From positions 1-17,314 of the forward strand of contig CAJGCU010000053.1 of NCBI GenBank assembly GCA_904501945.1: 17,314 nucleotides of DNA, in the 5' to 3' direction. Shown piece by piece: positions 15,219 through 17,314 of this stretch (position 1 is the first letter of the stretch; the number at the start of each line of letters is the position of its first letter). Under the pieces are notes generated by a model. That model had not been told where the DNA came from, searched no databases, and was given only the letters and a program-made list of their open reading frames with translations. Made by a program: the position numbers and the translations under genes. Source of the stretch: an uncultured Bacteroidaceae bacterium (lineage in GTDB: Bacteria; Bacteroidota; Bacteroidia; Bacteroidales; Bacteroidaceae).

Positions 15219-15815
15219 ATGAACATCAAATCAGCTACATACATTGGCAGTAAGCCAAGAGTCGAGATGTGCCCTGCCGACGGCAAAGCAGAATACGCTT
15301 TCATTGGACGAAGCAACGTTGGAAAATCATCGCTCATCAATGCTCTGACCCAGCGAAAGAACCTTGCGTTAACGTCATCCACACCGGGCAAGACCATGTG
15401 CATCAACCACTTTCTCGTCAACGAGCAATGGTATCTTGTCGATTTGCCTGGCTACGGATATGCACAACGAAGCAAAAAAGACATAGAGAAATTCCAAACC
15501 ATGATTAGCGACTATGTCCTGAAACGCGAGCAGCTCGTCTGTCTATTTGTACTCATCGACATCAGACATGACCCCCAGAAGGTCGATCTTGCCTTTCTCA
15601 ACTTCCTTGGCAGCCATGGAGTTCCCTTCGCCATTGTCTTTACCAAGGCAGACAAGCTGCCCGTCACAAAAACGGAAGCGGCTGCCAATAAATACATGAA
15701 GACACTTCAAGAAGAATGGGAAGAACTTCCACCCTATTTCATCACCAGTTCGGCAAACAAACTGGGCAGAGAAGAATTACTTGCTTATATCGAGGATATA
15801 AACAAAAATCTATAA
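15219..15815 (+). CDS. engB: Ribosome biogenesis GTP-binding protein EngB/YsxC
   Basis: A small essential GTPase for assembly of the 50S subunit, 198 residues, a standard length. G1 GRSNVGKSS (30-38), G2 TPGKT (55-59), G3 DLPGYGYA (from 75), G4 TKADK (142-146) and G5 SSANK are all present and typical of the TrmE-Era-EngB group. It starts 20 nt after the ABC-F stop with an AT-rich gap (TTATTATATATACA) and no promoter box, so it is the last gene of the 11473-15815 run. It shares a ribosome theme with the ABC-F gene. Confidence 0.96.
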   Translation: MNIKSATYIGSKPRVEMCPADGKAEYAFIGRSNVGKSSLINALTQRKNLALTSSTPGKTMCINHFLVNEQWYLVDLPGYGYAQRSKKDIEKFQTMISDYVLKREQLVCLFVLIDIRHDPQKVDLAFLNFLGSHGVPFAIVFTKADKLPVTKTEAAANKYMKTLQEEWEELPPYFITSSANKLGREELLAYIEDINKNL

Positions 15816-15820
15816 AAAAA

Positions 15821-15867
15821 GGTGCAAAAGTATTTGTGATTTCAAAATAATTCACTACTTTTGCACC
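15821..15867. terminator. 12-bp hairpin after engB, overlapping the rho promoter
   Basis: GGTGCAAAAGTA (15821-15832) and TACTTTTGCACC (15856-15867) are exact reverse complements. They are preceded by A7 and followed by ATCTTTTT, with an inner GTGA/TCAC pairing. This is the right place and form for the terminator of the upstream operon. The 3' arm contains the -7 box of rho and the loop contains its -33 box. Confidence 0.75.
15833..15863 (+). promoter_or_regulatory. rho promoter (TTTG-N19-TACTTTTG)
   Basis: TTTG (15833-15836), 19 nt, then TACTTTTG (15856-15863): a full consensus match lying entirely inside the engB hairpin. Transcription would start near 15870, giving a 5' leader of about 137 nt before the rho ATG. 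Confidence 0.78.
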
Positions 15868-15871
15868 ATCT

Positions 15872-15918
15872 TTTTAAGACAACTACCACATTTATAAAAG
15901 AAAAAGTTTGTCTTAAAA
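15872..15918 (+). promoter_or_regulatory. 5' leader hairpin of rho mRNA
   Basis: TTTTAAGACAA (15872-15882) and TTGTCTTAAAA (15908-15918) form a perfect 11-bp stem with a 25-nt loop at the very 5' end of the predicted rho transcript. A second small stem, TTCCAT/ATGGAA (15964-15969, 15976-15981), lies closer to the start codon. In E. coli, rho is autoregulated by Rho-dependent attenuation in its leader; a similar role here is inference. Confidence 0.55.
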
Positions 15919-16006
15919 CAAGCCTCACTAAAATTTCCAAGAAAATTTTCAAAAGACGAAACTTTCCATAAAAGGCATGGAAGGATTTCATCTACCAATC
16001 ATCAAT

Positions 16007-17314
16007 ATGTACAATTTAGAAGAATTAAACCGTAAGGACAAAAACGAACTTCTTGACATTGCAAGAGAAATGAGTATTTCCAATGCAGAAAAAATGGACG
16101 AAACAGAATTAAGGCTGACTATCATCGACGAGCAAGCCTCCAACTTCGCGTCCAATGCTACAACAACAGAAAAAACTCCCCGCAAACGTTCCCGTGTCAG
16201 CGTCAAGAATGTAGATAGAGTATATACAGCCAATCAGGACAAGGCAAAGAAAGTAGACAAGAACATGAAAATCACTAAAGACGAATCACTCTTTGCCGAT
16301 CTTTCTGAAGAAGAAAAAGCAATGCTAGCCACACCTGCCGAAGAATCCGTTTCCGCAGAAATGTCCACAGAAAACAACCTTGAATCCAAGAAGACAGACA
16401 AGAAGTCCAAAGCTTCAGAAGAGAAGAAAGCGGAAGAAGAAAACAGCAGCAACGAAGATACTCCTGAAAAAGCAGAAGAAGGTGCCGCCCCCAAAAAACG
16501 AGGACGAAAGCCCAAAGCTAAAGTTGAGGATACAAACGACAGCACCCTCGCAACAGAAGAGAAAGAAGAAGAGGAAACAAAAAGCACAGAAGGATTTGTG
16601 CCAGAAGAAGTTTTCTCATCCGAGAACAGTCATACTCATGCACAAACCATTTTCACCAGCAAAAGCCAGCCAGCCGGCACTTCCGACTTCATCATCATCG
16701 AAGACATCCCCAATGAGTCAGACTTTTTCACTCCAATAAACATCTTCAAGCAAGCGGAAGAAAACGGAAAGCAGGAAGCAAACCATGCAAGACCTCCTTA
16801 CGAGGATTTCATTGCACCAGCCTTGCCAGAGAAGAAAGAGAAGCCTGTCAAGGAAAAACCATATGAGTTTGACAACATCGTCCGTGTAAGCGGTGTTCTC
16901 GAAACAATCGACAACTACGGATTCCTGCGCAGCAGCGACTACAACTACCTTCCGTCGCCCGATGACGTATATGTCAACTTGCAACAAATCAAGCACTACG
17001 GCCTCAAGACAGGCGATGTCGTAGATGGCTTTGTTCGTCCCCCAAAAGACGGAGAGCGTTTCTTCCCACTCACCAGCGTAGAGAAAATCAACGGATGCGA
17101 ACCCGCCAGAGTACGTGACCGCGTAGGCTTTGAATTCCTCACCCCACTCTTCCCCGACGAGAAATTCAAGCTCTGCAAAGGATTCAACGACAGCAAGTCA
17201 TCACGCGTCGTCGATTTGTTCTCCCCCATCGGCAAAGGACAGCGCGCCCTCATCGTAGCGCAGCCCAAGACGGGTAAGACCATGTTGATGAAGGACATCG
17301 CCAACTCCATCGCA
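16007..17314 (+). CDS. rho: Transcription termination factor Rho with large disordered insert (3' truncated)
   Basis: The RNA-dependent hexameric helicase that ends transcription. The window holds 436 codons without a stop; the gene continues to the right. Residues 1-45 are the Rho N-terminal helical domain (MYNLEELNRKDKNELLDIA, an expected start). Residues about 48-285 are an insert absent from E. coli Rho: highly charged, rich in Glu, Lys, Ser and Pro, with an AT-hook-like KKRGRKPKAK at 163-172. The RNA-binding cold-shock-like domain starts near 286 (YEFDNIVRVSG), followed by ARVRDRVGFEFLTPLFP and the Walker A QPKTGKT (419-425). Such inserts are known in Bacteroidota Rho. An in-frame ATG at 15977 would add ten residues without family support. 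Its own promoter lies in the preceding hairpin. Confidence 0.93.
   Translation, partial: MYNLEELNRKDKNELLDIAREMSISNAEKMDETELRLTIIDEQASNFASNATTTEKTPRKRSRVSVKNVDRVYTANQDKAKKVDKNMKITKDESLFADLSEEEKAMLATPAEESVSAEMSTENNLESKKTDKKSKASEEKKAEEENSSNEDTPEKAEEGAAPKKRGRKPKAKVEDTNDSTLATEEKEEEETKSTEGFVPEEVFSSENSHTHAQTIFTSKSQPAGTSDFIIIEDIPNESDFFTPINIFKQAEENGKQEANHARPPYEDFIAPALPEKKEKPVKEKPYEFDNIVRVSGVLETIDNYGFLRSSDYNYLPSPDDVYVNLQQIKHYGLKTGDVVDGFVRPPKDGERFFPLTSVEKINGCEPARVRDRVGFEFLTPLFPDEKFKLCKGFNDSKSSRVVDLFSPIGKGQRALIVAQPKTGKTMLMKDIANSIA

Noticed and set aside
15977..16006. Alternative rho start ten codons upstream
   Set aside because: The MYNLEELN start at 16007 matches the usual N-terminus of Rho in this phylum.

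Overview
The window looks like a chromosomal piece of a Bacteroidota (Bacteroidales) genome, most likely Prevotella or a close relative. The evidence is: promoters of the form TTTG-N19-TAnnTTTG instead of the E. coli type; no Shine-Dalgarno sites; two TlpA/DUF4369-type lipoproteins; a secreted dipeptidyl peptidase IV; and a Rho factor with the long disordered insert typical of this phylum. The genus is inference; the phylum is well supported.

Layout. Positions 1-17 (minus strand) are the extreme 5' end of a 16S rRNA gene. It is preceded by its leader with a boxA-like site and a perfect rRNA promoter at 233-263. Back to back with this lies the promoter of a dipeptidyl peptidase IV gene (393-2627, +), followed by a thioredoxin-like lipoprotein (2707-3492, +) and two strong hairpins. 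A MATE efflux pump (3898-5355, +) converges on polynucleotide phosphorylase (5442-7742, -), with one bidirectional terminator between them. The non-coding region between pnp and the next gene holds a set of palindromes with an exact 23-bp period (8077-8175). It lies just upstream of the promoter of a TlpA-like lipoprotein that has lost both redox cysteines (8267-9424, +). Mannose-1-phosphate guanylyltransferase (9587-10675, -) and a small exported heavy-metal-associated-fold protein without its CxxC (10913-11260, -) follow.

From 11473 to 15815 there is a compact plus-strand run: an ABC ATPase of the FecE/BtuD type, a secreted CbiK-like protein overlapping it by 8 bp, an ABC-F protein 2 bp further on, and the GTPase EngB 20 bp after that. 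The run ends in a hairpin whose 3' arm is also the -7 box of the rho promoter. rho (16007 to the window end) is cut off just after its Walker A motif.

How the genes fit together. Most of the window is housekeeping: rRNA, RNA turnover, ribosome-associated GTPase and ABC-F, transcription termination, and GDP-mannose supply. The part that invites work is 8077-13441. Three neighbouring exported proteins (TlpA-like, HMA-like, CbiK-like) each keep the fold signature of a redox or metal protein but lack the residues that do the chemistry. One of them is translationally coupled to an ABC ATPase with no permease in view. The 23-bp palindrome array next to the TlpA-like gene is the most striking unexplained DNA structure.
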